64,000 nucleotides of DNA, from the NCBI RefSeq assembly GCF_963082655.1, contig NC_081555.1:33200057-33264056 (forward strand), given 5' to 3'. Below, in pieces: positions 1-10,770 of the stretch (the stretch's first letter is position 1; the number at the start of each line of letters is the position of its first letter). The position numbers and the translations under genes are program-made. The notes beneath the pieces were generated by a model that saw only the letters and a program-made list of their open reading frames with translations, had not been told where the DNA came from and made no database searches. This DNA comes from Stomoxys calcitrans. Lineage: Eukaryota; Arthropoda; Insecta; Diptera; Muscidae.

Positions 1-555
1 GGTAAGACCTATTGATCTCAATGTTAAACCCGAGAAGACTAAATCTGTCTACTCATGTGAAGGCGAGGCTAGGCAAAATTGACGCACGACGTTTCCTCAA
101 GAAAACTATTTCGATATTTGACAAGGTAAAATATTCAGGAGAGATCTTGGACAGAAAACTGAATTGGAGGTGTCACATTCGGGAGCTTACCGAAACGGCT
201 CACAGGGCATTATGTAGACGGGCAGTAGGTTAGAAATGAGTCCTGAATCTGAGGATAGGCCAATGACTCTATAGGAGCGTGATTAGACCGACACTTACTT
301 ACGCCTCAGTAGTTTGTGGGCTGCGCTTGTATGCAACGTAAGAATAATACAACAGCTTCAAAGAATATATTGTCTTGGCATAGGTGGAGCTATGAGGACA
401 GGGCACTTGAGACTTTTTGAGATATCCGAACCATAGACATACATATAAAGTGTGAGGCAGACACTGCGGATATGAAACAACTGGCAATGGGAGAATAGAA
501 AGAGAACGATAGAAGGCGTGGATGGAGTGGAAGATATCTCCGAATGGTTACCTGA
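1..555 (+). pseudogene. Non-LTR retrotransposon RT C-terminal fragment
   Basis: Translation of 12-233 gives the post-catalytic (thumb) part of a non-LTR reverse transcriptase: KVKYSGEILDRKLNWRCHI followed by a TETAHRALC stretch. After a frame change, VIRPTLTYASVVCG continues the same domain. The segment matches the minus-strand element at 42769-45830, which carries DKVKYLGVIFGKKLN at the equivalent place. The first bases of the window are already inside the element, so its 5' part lies outside. Frame changes and stops show it is dead. It ends where a SINE begins near 559. Confidence 0.7.
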
Positions 556-558
556 GAC

Positions 559-885
559 AGCCACCGTAGCGCAAAGGTTAACATGTCCGCCTATGACGCT
601 GAACGCCTGGGTTCGAATTCTGGCGAGACCATCAGGAAAAATTTTCAGCGGTGGTTTTCCCCTCCTAATGCTGCCAACATTTGTGCGGTACTTTTCCATG
701 TTAAACTTCTTTCCAAAGAGGTGTCGCACTGCGGCACTCCGTTCGGACTCGGCTATAAAAAGGAGGCCCCTTATCATTGAGCTTAAACTTGAATCGGACT
801 GCACTCATTGATATGTGAAAAGTTTGCCCCTGTTCCTTAGTGGAATGTTCATGGGCAAAATTTGCAATTTGCATTTGCAGTCCCA
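559..885 (+). mobile_element. tRNA-derived SINE, near full length
   Basis: The head has an A-box-like CACCGTAGCGCAAAGGTTAA and a B-box-like GGTTCGAATTC, the two internal RNA polymerase III promoter parts expected of a tRNA-derived SINE. The body contains TTTCAGCGGTGGTTTTCCCC, a TATAAAAAGGAGGCC block and a tail AATGTTCATGGGCAAAATTT. The same head-body-tail order recurs at 8440, 24633, 41325 and 56366. It abuts a retrotransposon fragment on its left. No clear target duplication was seen. Confidence 0.85.
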
Positions 886-1489
886 CAGTGCTGGACTACC
901 ATGCATGAGTATGACTGCAATCTTCCTGAGGCCATGGCTAAGATATGCTAGCCCCACAAACTTCATTGTCTCGTTAAGACCAGCGAAAAAAAACTACGTT
1001 TGTAACAACAAAAACCATAAAAACCAAATAACATTTTTGTATTCAATTTTGCTGATCTATCTATTGACTGGCTACGAAAGGAGGGGAACCAAAAAAAAAA
1101 CTGTTTCTCTTCGACACAAATTGCTAAGGTCCCAATGGACATGCAACAAACCAAAAACTCATTCATGGATATGAGAACGGCAGGTTGTACAACATAAGCC
1201 TGATCAGCGAGCAGGCAACAGGTACAAATTGTTAATTTAGTGATGGCTTTTTTTCTCGATTTTACATTTCAACATGACGTTCTTGGTAATCTTGCAAATG
1301 GGTTTTGCAGGATTAAGAAACCAAGTAATTATACACAACATACGGTGGTAATTAATTTATTTTATTTTCAAACAGGGAGGTTTCGTGTACTTTATTAGTG
1401 TTAACTTGAATGTCACGTTCGTTTGCCGAAGGCATAGAAGAAAACGAGAAGAAAAATTGAAAACAGGGAACTTTTTATGAAAGCTTAAC
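886..1489. other. No gene seen; AT-rich spacer
   Basis: Reading frames here are short, low-complexity and without recognisable motifs. No repeat family from elsewhere in the window was recognised. Confidence 0.5.
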
Positions 1490-2215
1490 TGGCATAGTCT
1501 GCCCTCAGACTTACTTAGACGTTTTCGTCCATTGTTATAACACAGGAACAGAAGAAGGAAGATGCCTTCTAGTTCATACCATTGCGGCATCCAGATGGCT
1601 TTTAAAAACCCAACAACTTGCGAATGTAGGGTTGCCCAAAAAGTAATTGCGGATTTTTTAAAAGAAAGTAAATGCATTTTTAATAAAACTTAGGATGAAC
1701 TTTAATCAAATATACTTTTTTTACACTTTTGTTCTAAAGCAAGCTAAAAGTAACAGCTGATAACTGACAGAAGAAAGAATGCAATTACAGAGTCACAAGC
1801 TGTGAAAAAAATTGTCAACGCCGACTATATGAAAAATCCGCAATTACTATTTGGGCAACCCAATACATATCCTCTAAATCAGACAAGTACTCAAAGAATT
1901 GAGAACCTAATGTGGAACTCCTTCTGACTGCTTGTGCGGGACACACACACTAAATGTGTTCTATAGTCTCTTCTTTGGAGTGCTCACTGCCCCCTCTTTG
2001 CGACCATCTATCATTCGTTGTCCTTCGGGCCTGGTTCTGAAAACTTTGCTTACATGTCGCTCGAGGCATACCCATTGATTCCAGTATCCCTGGAATGTGC
2101 AGGGTAGTTCCTAGTCTCGCAAGCTCGTCCGCTTTACAATTTCCGGGGATATCTCTGTGGCCCGATACCCAGAACAGGTGAATTTTGAAATGTTCAGCCA
2201 TCTTGTTCAGAGATC
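1490..2215 (-). pseudogene. RNase H / 3' end of a non-LTR element, split by a MITE
   Basis: The minus strand at 1950-2201 translates to VSGHRDIPGNCKADELARLG, the C-terminal part of a retroelement RNase H (the H...D region). 1490-1628 and 1866-2215 align without a gap to 42782-43420 once the mariner MITE at 1629-1863 is removed, so it is one fragment with a later insertion. A related + strand RT fragment lies at 1-555. Stops and truncation at both ends mark it as dead. Confidence 0.75.
1629..1863 (+). mobile_element. Mariner-type MITE (mellifera-like TIRs), copy 1
   Basis: Terminal inverted repeats GGGTTGCCCAAAAAGTAATT and its complement enclose about 170 bp with no coding capacity. Flanking TA dinucleotides at 1627-1628 and 1864-1865 fit a Tc1/mariner TA target duplication. 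The left end has lost the outer TT. The TIR resembles mellifera-subfamily mariners as I recall them. It sits inside the RNase H fragment at 1490-2215, which gives the relative age. Confidence 0.9.
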
Positions 2216-2487
2216 AGCGACAGTCGAGGGCAGTAGGTGAACAGTAGCCCAATTATCTCATTGACTTTTGGCTTTAATCTTTAACGCTGTACGCGCGAGA
2301 GTATCTTGTTTGCGATGGGGAGGAGACTTATTCCCCTGTAGTTGGCACATTCCGTCTTGTCTCCTTTCTTTTGTACGCGACATAGTGTGCTGAGATTCCA
2401 ATCATCGGGTATGCGTTCTTCTAGCCAGATTGCGCAGATAAGCTGATGCATACGCCTCATCAGCGTGTCGCCTCTGGTCTTAAATAG
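2216..2487 (-). pseudogene. RTE-like reverse transcriptase fragment
   Basis: This is a diverged copy of the minus-strand RT at about 9140-9400: the same run reading back as a SILCPVLKKGDK-like start and the CANYR region, with frame disruptions. It is fused directly to the RNase H piece on its left and to HINE sequence on its right, so only about 270 bp remain. Confidence 0.65.
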
Positions 2488-2857
2488 TTTTTAGGGGCTC
2501 AATTAGTCAAATCAGGGTGTCGGTTTGTATGGGGGGCTATATTAGTTTGTATAGTTTCTCTAGAGGCTCAAGAAATCAAAACTGGGGATGGGGTTATGTA
2601 GGGGCTATATCAAAATCTTAACGAATATGGCCCATTTGTGATCCTCAAGGGCCTAGTTCAACATGATCGGATAAATTTTTTCGCTCGGGCGCTATCGTGA
2701 TTCCGACAGATGGACCGAAGGAAGGACGAGCATGACTAGATCAACGAAGAATGTCAAGACGATCAAGAATATGTACACTTTATAGTCTCAGGTCAATATT
2801 TCGAGGTATTTTAAAGGGATTGACTAGATTAGTATACCACCCCATCTTATGGTGGTA
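2488..2857 (-). mobile_element. Degraded HINE1, 5' portion
   Basis: Read on the minus strand it starts with the HINE1 5' subterminal repeat (complement of ATCTTATGGTGGT) and the conserved leader (complement of CAAGAATATGTACACTTTAT). The (GTCY) tract is decayed and a partial monomer follows. The 3' hairpin is missing. It is more diverged than the other HINE1 copies. Confidence 0.7.
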
Positions 2858-3034
2858 AGTAAAACAAGTAAAATCTTTTTATTCTACATACCAAACTTCT
2901 ATCAACCCAGCAAAATTAAAGCTTCTGGGAGCGAACAAGGATGATCAGGAGACTGACTTATATAGGAGCTTTATCAGATTATCGACCGATTTAGACTGTT
3001 CTTGGTACAGTTGTTGAAAATCATAACGGACATT
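2858..3034 (-). mobile_element. HINE remnant, one monomer
   Basis: The stretch starts with AAACAAGTAAAA, the complement of the usual HINE 3' tip, but has no hairpin. It continues through unrelated-looking sequence into one monomer containing TTATCGACCGATTTAGACTG, and breaks off at 3034 against an oppositely oriented HINE. Confidence 0.5.
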
Positions 3035-4681
3035 TCATATCCGTGCGTCCGTCTGTCTGTCGAAATCACGCTAACTTTTGAAGGAGTAATGCTAGCCGCT
3101 TGAAATTTTGCACAAATACCTCTTATTAGTGTAGGTAGGTTGGGATTGTAAATGGGCCATATCGGTAAATGTTTCGATATATCTGCCATATAAACCGATC
3201 TTGGGTCTTGACTTCTTGAGCCCCTAGAGGGCGCAATTCTTACCCGATTTGAATGAATTTTGGCACGTAGTATTTTGTTATAATGTCCAACAACTGTACC
3301 AAGTATGGTTCAAATTGGTCCATCACCTGATATAGCTGCCATATAAACCGATCTTGGGTCTTGACTTCTTGAGCCCCTAGAGGGCGCAATTCTTATCCGA
3401 TCAGAATGAAATTTTGCACGACGTGTTTTGTTATGATATTCAACAACTGTGCCAAGTATGGTTCAAATCGGTTCATAACCTGATATAGCTGTCATATAAA
3501 CCGATCTTGGGTCTTGACTTCGTGAGCCTCTAGAGGGCGCAGTTCTTATCCGATTGGAATGAAATTTTGCATGACGTGTTTCGCTATGACTTCCAACAAT
3601 TGTGCAAAGTACGGTTCAAATTGGTCCATAACCTGATATAGCTGCTATATAAACCGATGTTAGGTCTTGACTTCTTGAGCCCCTAGAGGGCGCAATTCTC
3701 ACCCGATTTGAATGAAATTTTGCACAACTTGTTTTGCTATGACTTCCAACGATTGCGCAAAGTATGGTTCAAATCGGTCCATAACCTGATATAGCTGCCA
3801 TATAAACCGATCTTAAGTCTTGACTTCTTGAGCCTCTAGAGGGCGCAATTCTTTTCCGATTGGATTGAAATTTTGCACAACATGTTTCGCTATGACTTCC
3901 AACAACTGTGCCACGTATGATTCAAATCGGTAGATAACCTGATATAGCTGTCATATAAACCGATCTGGGGCTTGACTTCTTGAGCCTCTAGAGGGCGCAG
4001 TTCTTATCCGATTGGAATGAAATTTTGCACAACATGTTTCGCTATGACTTCCAACAACTGTGCCACGTATGATTCAAATCGGTCAATAAACTGATATGGC
4101 TGTCATATAAACCGATCTGGGGACTTGACTTCTTGAGCTTCTAGAGGGCGCAATTCTTATCCGATTTGGTTGAAATTTTGCACGAAGTATTTTATTATGT
4201 CTTTTAACAACTGTGCTAAGTATGGTTCAAATCGGGTAATAACCTGCTATAGCTGCCATGTTAACCGATCTGGGGACTTGACTTTTTGAGCCTCTAGAGG
4301 TCGCAATTATTATCCGATTTGTCTGAAATTTTGTACGACGGATTCTCTCATGACCATCAACATACGTGTTTATTATGGTCTGAATCGGTCTATAGCCTGA
4401 TACAGCTCCCATATATATCGATCCCTCTATTTTACTTCTTGAGCCCCCAAATTCTTATTCGAATTGGCTGACATTTTACACAGGTCTCCAACATATAATT
4501 GATTTGTGGTCCGTACCGGAGCATATCGTGATATCGCTCTAATAGCAGATTTTTCTTTCTTTCTTTTCTTATATCATTTTTTGCCTAAGAAGAGATGCCG
4601 GGAAAAGAACTGATAAATGCGCTCCATGGTGGAGGGTATATAAGATTCGGCCCGGCCGAACTTAGCACGCTTTTACTTGTT
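3035..4681 (+). mobile_element. HINE1, 5'-truncated with intact 3' hairpin
   Basis: It begins inside the GTCY microsatellite (GTCCGTCTGTCTGTCG) and runs through about nine monomers to the 3' end. The motif GATATAGCT starts at 3176, 3329, 3482, 3635, 3788, 3941, 4093, 4246 and 4399: spacings of 153 bp with a single 152. The 3' end has ATGGTGGAGGGTATA, the hairpin TTCGGCCCGGCCGAA and the tip ACTTGTT. The layout follows the INE-1/DINE-1 (Helentron-associated) plan. No protein-coding capacity is inferred. Confidence 0.8.
3176..4551 (+). repeat. Tandem 153-bp HINE1 monomers
   Basis: About nine head-to-tail units, each with the order GATATAGCTGCCATATAAACC, a CTTGACTTCTTGAGCC block, a GGGCGCAATTCTTATCCGAT block and an ATTTTGCAC block. 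Units differ by substitutions, with almost no indels. 153 is 51 codons, so frames persist from unit to unit and long spurious ORFs appear on the opposite strand. Confidence 0.85.
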
Positions 4682-4800
4682 ATTATTGTTATTATTTTTA
4701 TCTATTTGTTACCTAAGTGATATAAACCACCTTTATGTCCCAACAAATGTCAAACCCAAATAGTCTAAAAGCATTTCAACAACAGACTGATCCTATTTAA

Positions 4801-6483
4801 AAACAAGTAAAAGCGTGCTAAGTTCGGCCGGGCCGAATCTTATATACCCTCCACCATGGAGCGCAGTTGTCGAGTTCTTTTCCCGACATCTCTTCTTAGG
4901 CAAAAAGTGATATAAGAAAAGATTTGCTCTGCTATTGGAGCGATATAAAGATATGATCCGGTTTAGACCACAATTAAATTATATGTTGGAGACCTGTGTA
5001 GAATGTCAGCCAATTCGAGTAAGAATTGCGCCCTTTGGGGGCTCAAAAAGTAAAATAGAGAGATCGATTTATATGGGAGCTGTATCGGGCTATAAACAGA
5101 TTTAGACCATAACAAAAACGTATGTTGATGGTCAAGAGAGGATCCATCGTACAAAATTTCAGGCAAATCGGATAATAATTGCGACTTCTAGAGGCTCAAG
5201 AAGTCAAGATCCCAGATCGGTTTATATGGCAGCTATATCAGGTTATGAACCGATTTAAACCTTATTTGACACAGTGGTTGAAAGAAAAAATAAAAAATAA
5301 AAATAAAAAACGTCATGCAAAATTTCAGCCAAATCAGGTAGGAATTGCGCCCTCTAGAAGCTCAAGAAGTCAAGTCCCCAGATCTGTTTATATGACAGCT
5401 ATATCAGTTTATGAGCCGATTTGAACCATTTTTGGCACACTTGTTGGATATTATAAAAAAAACATGTCGTGCAAAATTTCATTCCAATCTGATAAGAATT
5501 GCGCACTTTAGAGGCTTAAGAAGTCAAGACCCAAGATCGGTTTATATGGCAGCTATATCAGGTTATAGACCGATTAGGACCATACTTGGCACAGTTGTTA
5601 AATATCATAACAAAACAAGTCGTGCAAAATTTCATTATAATCGGGTAAGAATTGCGCACTCTAGAGGCTTAAGAAGTCAAGACCCAAGATCGGTTTAAAT
5701 GGCAGCTATATCAGGTTATGGACCGATTAGGACCAAACTTGGCACAGTTGTTGAATATCATAACAAAACACGTCGTGCAAAATTTCATGCCAATCGGATA
5801 AGAATTGCGCACTTTAGAGGTTCAAGAATTCAAGACCCAAGATCGGTTTATATGGCAGCTATATCAGATTATGGACCGATTTGAACCATATTTAGCACAG
5901 TTGTTGGATATCATAACAAAACACGTCGTGCCAAAATTCATTCAAATCGGATAAGAATTGGGCTCTCTAGAGGCTCAAGAAGTCAAGACCCAAGATCGGT
6001 TTATATGGCAGCTATATCAGATTATGGACCGATTTGAACCATACTTAGCACAGTTGTTGGACATCATAACAAAACACGTCGTGCAAAATTTCGTGCCAAT
6101 CGGATAAGAATTGGGCACTTTAGAGGCTCAAGAAGTCAAGACCCAAGATCGGTTTATATGGCAGCTATATCAAAACATGGACCGATATGGCCCATTTACA
6201 ATACCAACCGACCTACACCAATAAGAAGTATTTGTGCAAAATTTCAAGCGGCTAGCTTTACTCCTTCGGAAGTTAGCGTGCTTTCGACAGACAGACGGAC
6301 GGACGGACGGACGGACGGACGGACGGACGGACAGACGGACGGACATGGCTAGATCGACATAAAATTTCACGACGATCAAGAATATATATACTTTATGGGG
6401 TCTCAGACGAATATTTCGAGTAGTTACAAACAGAATGACGAAATTAGTATACCCCCCATCTTATGGTGGAGGGTATAAAAAAA
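4801..6483 (-). mobile_element. HINE1, complete
   Basis: On the + strand it reads from the complement of the 3' tip (AACAAGTAAAAGCGTGCTAA), the hairpin at 4822-4838 and CCCTCCACCATGGA, through about eight monomers. Then come the GGAC/GACA tract at 6291-6344, the leader, and the 5' terminus GGTGGAGGGTATAAAAA. GATCGG marks lie at 5535, 5688, 5841, 5994 and 6147, exactly 153 bp apart; an A-rich insertion at about 5290 lengthens one unit. It faces the + copy at 3035-4681 across 119 bp. Confidence 0.85.
6291..6344. repeat. (GGAC)n microsatellite inside HINE1
   Basis: Thirteen or so GGAC/AGAC tetramers, the GTCY core of the element read on the opposite strand. Its length varies widely among the copies in this window. 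Confidence 0.9.
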
Positions 6484-7059
6484 TACCATTCTGTTTTTTT
6501 TTTTGGGTCTATTTCAAATTTGTATAAATGAAGCATTCGTAACAATTTCAAAAATGGGACAACATTTTATTTATAGCAAAATCCCCAAGATAAACAAACA
6601 TCCGCTTCTATTTTTTAGGGTGACAAATGCTATCATACTCTTTATGCGTGCTTATTTTTATAGAACACACCAATTATATGGGATTAATTTACCGCTAAGT
6701 GGCATTTATAATGATTCTACATGGTATCATAAACATTTTGATAGAACAAGTGGGGTGTATTTTTTACTAGAAACCTGTCGTAAAGCGTATTTCATTCAAC
6801 AAAAGGATGCCATCAAGTTCTAGAATGAATCTTGTATATTAAAGACGATTTTAAGGAAAAGCGTTTGTACCTCTGACATATTTAGAATATCATAATGGAA
6901 ATTAAATTTTGTCTACGTTTTTCACAAAAGTAAAAAAGTCAAAAATCAAAGGCAAACGTCTGGTGAGGCTGACTATGTAATACTGTACTCCACCGAGTCT
7001 ACGCACTACCTGCATACACAGAAAAAAGTCTTTTTACTTAAATTGGCTATGATGGAACA
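6484..7059. other. No gene seen
   Basis: Unique-looking AT-rich sequence. A 106-codon open frame at 6503-6823 has no recognisable motif, and nothing around it supports a gene. Confidence 0.45.
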
Positions 7060-7285
7060 TTTATTCCACTAGCCGAATGTAGAATAGTGTTCCAAGCGCC
7101 TGAATCCTCTGTTCCCATTTGATAATCTCTGACCCCAAGTTTCGAAGTTTTTCCCACCACTTGATCTTTCCATCGGGTTTTGGGCGTCCCGGTTTGCTTA
7201 CACCACTGTGTTTGCCTTCAAAAGACTTCTTTGTCGGAACTTCTTCATCCATTCCGACAACATGACCTAGCCAATGCAGCTGTAG

Positions 7286-7896
7286 TAAAGGGTGATTTTT
7301 TTGAGGTTAGGATTTTCATGCATTAGTATTTGACAGATCACGTGGGATTTCAGACATGGTGTCAAAGAGAAAGATGCTCAGTATGCTTTGACATTTCATC
7401 ATGAATAGACTTACTAACGAGCAACGCTTGCAAATCATTGAATTTTATTACCAAAATCAGTGTTCGGTTCGAAATGTGTTCAAATTTTGACAAATTTTGT
7501 TCAGCGATGAGGCTCATTTCTGGTTGAATGGCTACGTAAATAAGCAAAATTGCCGCATTTGGAGTGAAGAGCAACCAGAAGCCGTTCAAGAACTGCCCAT
7601 GCATCCCGAAAAATGCACTGTTTGGTGTGGTTTGTACGCTGGTGGAATCATTGGACCGTATTTTTTCAAAGATGCTGTTGGACGCAACGTTACGGTGAAT
7701 GAACACATTTCGAACCGAACACTGATTTTGGTAATAAAATTCAATGATTTGCAAGCGTTGCTCGTTAGTAAGTCTATTCATGATGAAATGTCAAAGCATA
7801 CTGAGCATCTTTCTCTTTGACACCATGTCTGAAATCCCACGTGATCTGTCAAATACTAATGCATGAAAATCCTAACCTCAAAAAAATCACCCTTTA
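7286..7896 (+). mobile_element. Fold-back element derived from a Tc1/mariner-like transposon, copy 1
   Basis: Two 196-bp inverted arms (7286-7481 and 7701-7896) start with TAAAGGGTGATTTTTTTGAG and each encode the transposase N-terminus (MNRLTNEQRLQIIEFYYQNQ). The 219-bp centre encodes FSDEAHFWLNGYVNKQ through GGIIGPYFFKDAVGRNVTVN. So the right half of the ancestral element was replaced by an inverted copy of its left end. TA flanks fit a mariner target. It interrupts RTE-like RT between the IVPRIK and LQLHWLGH codons. Confidence 0.85.
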
Positions 7897-8439
7897 TTTT
7901 GATACGGGGAACTATGCTATCGTCGTCATACAGCCCGTGGTTCATACGATGCCCATATTCTCCATTAACGCAAACTGGTCCATATATTTTACGAAGAATC
8001 ATTCTCTTAAACACTCCAGGCACTACCTCATCTGCTTTCACAAGTACTCATGCTTCAGAACCATATAACAGCACGGGTAGTATCAGTGTCTCGTATGGTG
8101 CAATCTTTGTCTGTCGAGAGGTGGCCTTGTTTCTAAACTGCGTTGTCTCAAGACTGGTGTCATTCGTTTCGGTTACGGCGGTGTCGAGGTAGCTAAAGTT
8201 GCTGACTATCTCAAAGTTGTGGTTCCCAACTTTCTCCATTTTCTTTATCTGCTCGGTTGTACAAGGCTTTTTGGGAGTGGAGACCATCCATTTCGTCTTA
8301 TCTCCATTTACTGCCAGACCTATTTTCACTGACTCTCTTTCGATTCTTTCAAAGGCTGCAGTTACTACTTCCGGCCATCGACATAGGATATCGATGTCCT
8401 CGGCATAGGCGAATGGCATCTGCATCTCGTATTATCTTT

Positions 8440-8756
8440 GGCAAATTGCAAATTTTGCCCATAAACATTCCACTAAGGAACAGGGAAAAACTTCTCACAT
8501 ATCAATGAGAGCAGTCCGATTCAAGTTTAAGCTCAATGATAAGGGGCCTCCATTTTGTTGCGGAGTCCGAATGGCAAGCCGCAGTGCGGCACCTCTTTGG
8601 AGAGAAGTTTTACATGGCATAGTACCTCACAAATGTCGCCAGTATTAGGAGGGGAAAGCCACCGCTAAAAATTTTTTCTGATGGTCCCGCCAGGATTCGA
8701 ATCCAGGCGTTCAACGTCATAGGCGGACATGCTGACCTCTGCGCTACGGTGGCCTC
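8440..8756 (-). mobile_element. tRNA-derived SINE, near full length
   Basis: Complement of the head (GGCCACCGTAGCGCAGAGG, B-box GGATTCGAATCC) through the TATAAAAAGGAGGCC-like block to the ATTTGC tail. It lies inside RTE-like RT sequence just upstream of the YADD-region codons, so it inserted after that element. Confidence 0.85.
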
Positions 8757-9551
8757 CTTGATTCTGCTTTTACCAGCAGAATATTAAAGAGATCACACGA
8801 CAAGCTGTCTTCTTATTTGAAACCTTGTTTGGTTTTGAATGGTTCGAAGACATGGCTTGAGATGCCTTTGAAAGTGGCTTTTTAGCCAATAATGAGATAG
8901 TAGACATTGATTTGTTCTTCTCTGTTTGCTTTCCAGGATTTGGCGCAGTGTGAATATCTGGTCTAGGGTGGATTTACCAGGTCTAAAGCCGCATTTAATT
9001 TCTTTGAGAACCTGTCTGATTTAGCGAATGTAAACATTCGCTAGTTATTGAGCTTTTTAAAGCAATCTGCATGGTTCAATGGTAGGAACTAGAAGGTATC
9101 TGTGGTATCACCATTTAAATCTAACCTAAAGCCGCATTGATAGGGCCCAATTATCTCATTGACTTTAGGTTTCAATGTTTCACACAGTACGCTCGAGAGT
9201 ATCTTGTATGCTTTGGGGAGGAAACTTATTCGTCTGTAGTTGGCACATTCCGCCTTGTCTCCTTTCTTGAGTACGGGACATAATATGCTTAGGTTCCAAT
9301 CATTAGGTATGCGTTCTACTAGCCGGATTGCGCACACAACTTAATGCATACGCCATATCAGCGTGTCGCCTCCGGCTTTTATTAGTTCAGCGGGTAACCC
9401 TTAGGTTCCTACTGCCTTGTTGTTCTTCAATCGGATCGAAGATACTTGGACCTCATTCTGACTAGGAGGTAAACATTCTATACCATCATCAAGGATTGGC
9501 TCTGTGGTATCCTCCTCACCGCCAACGTCGGACAATAGCAGTTGGGTAATA

Positions 9552-9788
9552 TTGGGTTGCCCAAAAAGTAATTGCGGATTTTTTAAAAGAAAGTAAATGC
9601 ATTTTTAATAAAACTTAGAATGGACTTTAATCAAATATACTTTTTTTAAACTTTTTTTCAAAAGCAAGCTAAAAGTAACAGCTGATAACTGAGGGAAGAA
9701 AGAATGCAATTACAGAGTCACAAGCTGTGAAAAAATTTGTCAACGCCGACTATATGAAAAATCCGCAATTACTTTTTGGGCAACCCAA
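9552..9788 (+). mobile_element. Mariner-type MITE, copy 2 (intact)
   Basis: A 237-bp element with full TIRs TTGGGTTGCCCAAAAAGTAA and complement, flanked by TA at 9550-9551 and 9789-9790. Its interior is nearly identical to the other five copies (shared AGTAACAGCTGATAACTGA and GAATGCAATTACAGAGTCAC). Confidence 0.93.
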
Positions 9789-9879
9789 TATGTTCTTTCC
9801 ATATCATGCCATCTGTGTCAGTTACCAGATTTTCGTCCTGAATTGACGGAACCCTAGTATTGTCATCTAAAAGATCATG

Positions 9880-10770
9880 TTACACGGATGGATCAAAGCT
9901 AGAGGACAGAGTGGGCCCGAGAGTCTACATTGAGAACCCAGGGACTGAACCCAGGAACTGCAGCTGGAGATCAGGGCGATCACGGAATTCATGAAGTGGT
10001 GTGGTGCTAACGTGATGACATCGAGTGTAAACATCTTTACCGGCAATAAAATTGCCATAAGGGCAATAACAACAAGGACGGCAAGGTCACGAACAGTCTG
10101 GCAGTGTAAAAAGGAGATTAACGCCTTCTCTGAGGATGAGAAAATCCGCATCATTTAGGTGCCGAGCCATAACGGAGTAAGGGCGAATGAAAGGGCAGAC
10201 GATTTGGTGGTGAAGGCAAGAGAACTGCCATCAATAAACTTGGATAACCCGAAGCCTTTCGGGTCGACGGTGTCCGAGTTAAGGGAGTGGGCGACGAATG
10301 CGTATTCAACATTGTGGAAAAGCGAAACGATCGGTAGGACGGCGAAAATCCTATGGGGGATCCAGATCGTGAGGAGACCAGGCTATTACTGAAAGGAAGC
10401 AAGAAGGAGGTCAGTATAGCTATTTGTATCATAACGGGAGACATAGGACTACGAGCTCACTTATGTAAAATCGGTGCGACAAGGGTTAGCATGTGTTGCA
10501 CATGCGAGGAAGATGATGATAAGTTGGAGTATTTCCTTTGTCATGGCCCGGCTTTCGCGTCTAACAGATACCGGCACTTAGGTGGGGACACAATACCAGA
10601 CATGAACCAACTTAGGGGAATGGTGTTGAAAATAATTAAGGATTTTGTAAGTAGCTCGGAATTCCTAACTTAAAATTTTCTTTTTTAAGCCGATTACTGG
10701 CTTAGGTGTATGTCCATAGTGACATGGGGCGGATTAATATCTGCACCCTATTTTCAACCTCAACTAACCT
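9880..10770 (+). pseudogene. RNase H and C-terminal zinc region of a non-LTR element
   Basis: The first RNase H strand is visible as YTDGSKLEDRVG with its catalytic Asp. Next come SVNIFTGNKIAIRAI, where the usual catalytic Asp of a TDSKAAI-type motif is Gly, and VPSHNGVRANERADDL, the H...D motif. A Cys-rich tail follows (CCTCEEDDDKLEYFLCHGPAF), a common C-terminal module of fly non-LTR elements. The reading frame shifts several times, at about 9950 and 10390. A 3' UTR-like CCTCAACTAACC ends the piece. RT and endonuclease parts are absent. Confidence 0.75.

Larger units (their letters stand above)
7060..9860 (-). pseudogene. RTE-like non-LTR reverse transcriptase, shattered
   Basis: On the minus strand the pieces occur in RT order. 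ILCPVLKKGDK and CANYRRISFLPKAYKILS (9140-9340) are followed by CGFRPGKSTLDQIFTLRQIL (about 8930-9000), a YAEDIDIL form of the YADD motif (8048-8425) and NFSYLDTAV, then GPVCVNGEYGHRMN (7897-8041) and LQLHWLGHVV (7240-7285). Four interruptions are visible: a fold-back element (7286-7896), a SINE (8440-8756), a partial duplication around the CGFR motif, and a MITE (9552-9788). The second residue of YADD is kept but the third is E, so it is catalytically suspect as well as broken. Confidence 0.8.

Noticed and set aside
559..640. Possible tRNA gene from A and B boxes
   Set aside because: The same boxes recur with an identical downstream body in many copies, so this is the head of a SINE. No cloverleaf with a clear anticodon arm was evident.
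4822..4838. TTCGGCCGGGCCGAA as a transcription-factor operator or rho-independent terminator
   Set aside because: It is the conserved 3' hairpin of HINEs, found at the same place in every complete copy.
5411..5884. Open frames with MAAISGYGPIRT-type repeated peptides in several places
   Set aside because: They are antisense readings of HINE monomers. Because the unit is 153 bp (51 codons), frames persist from unit to unit. The same peptide appears wherever a HINE occurs.
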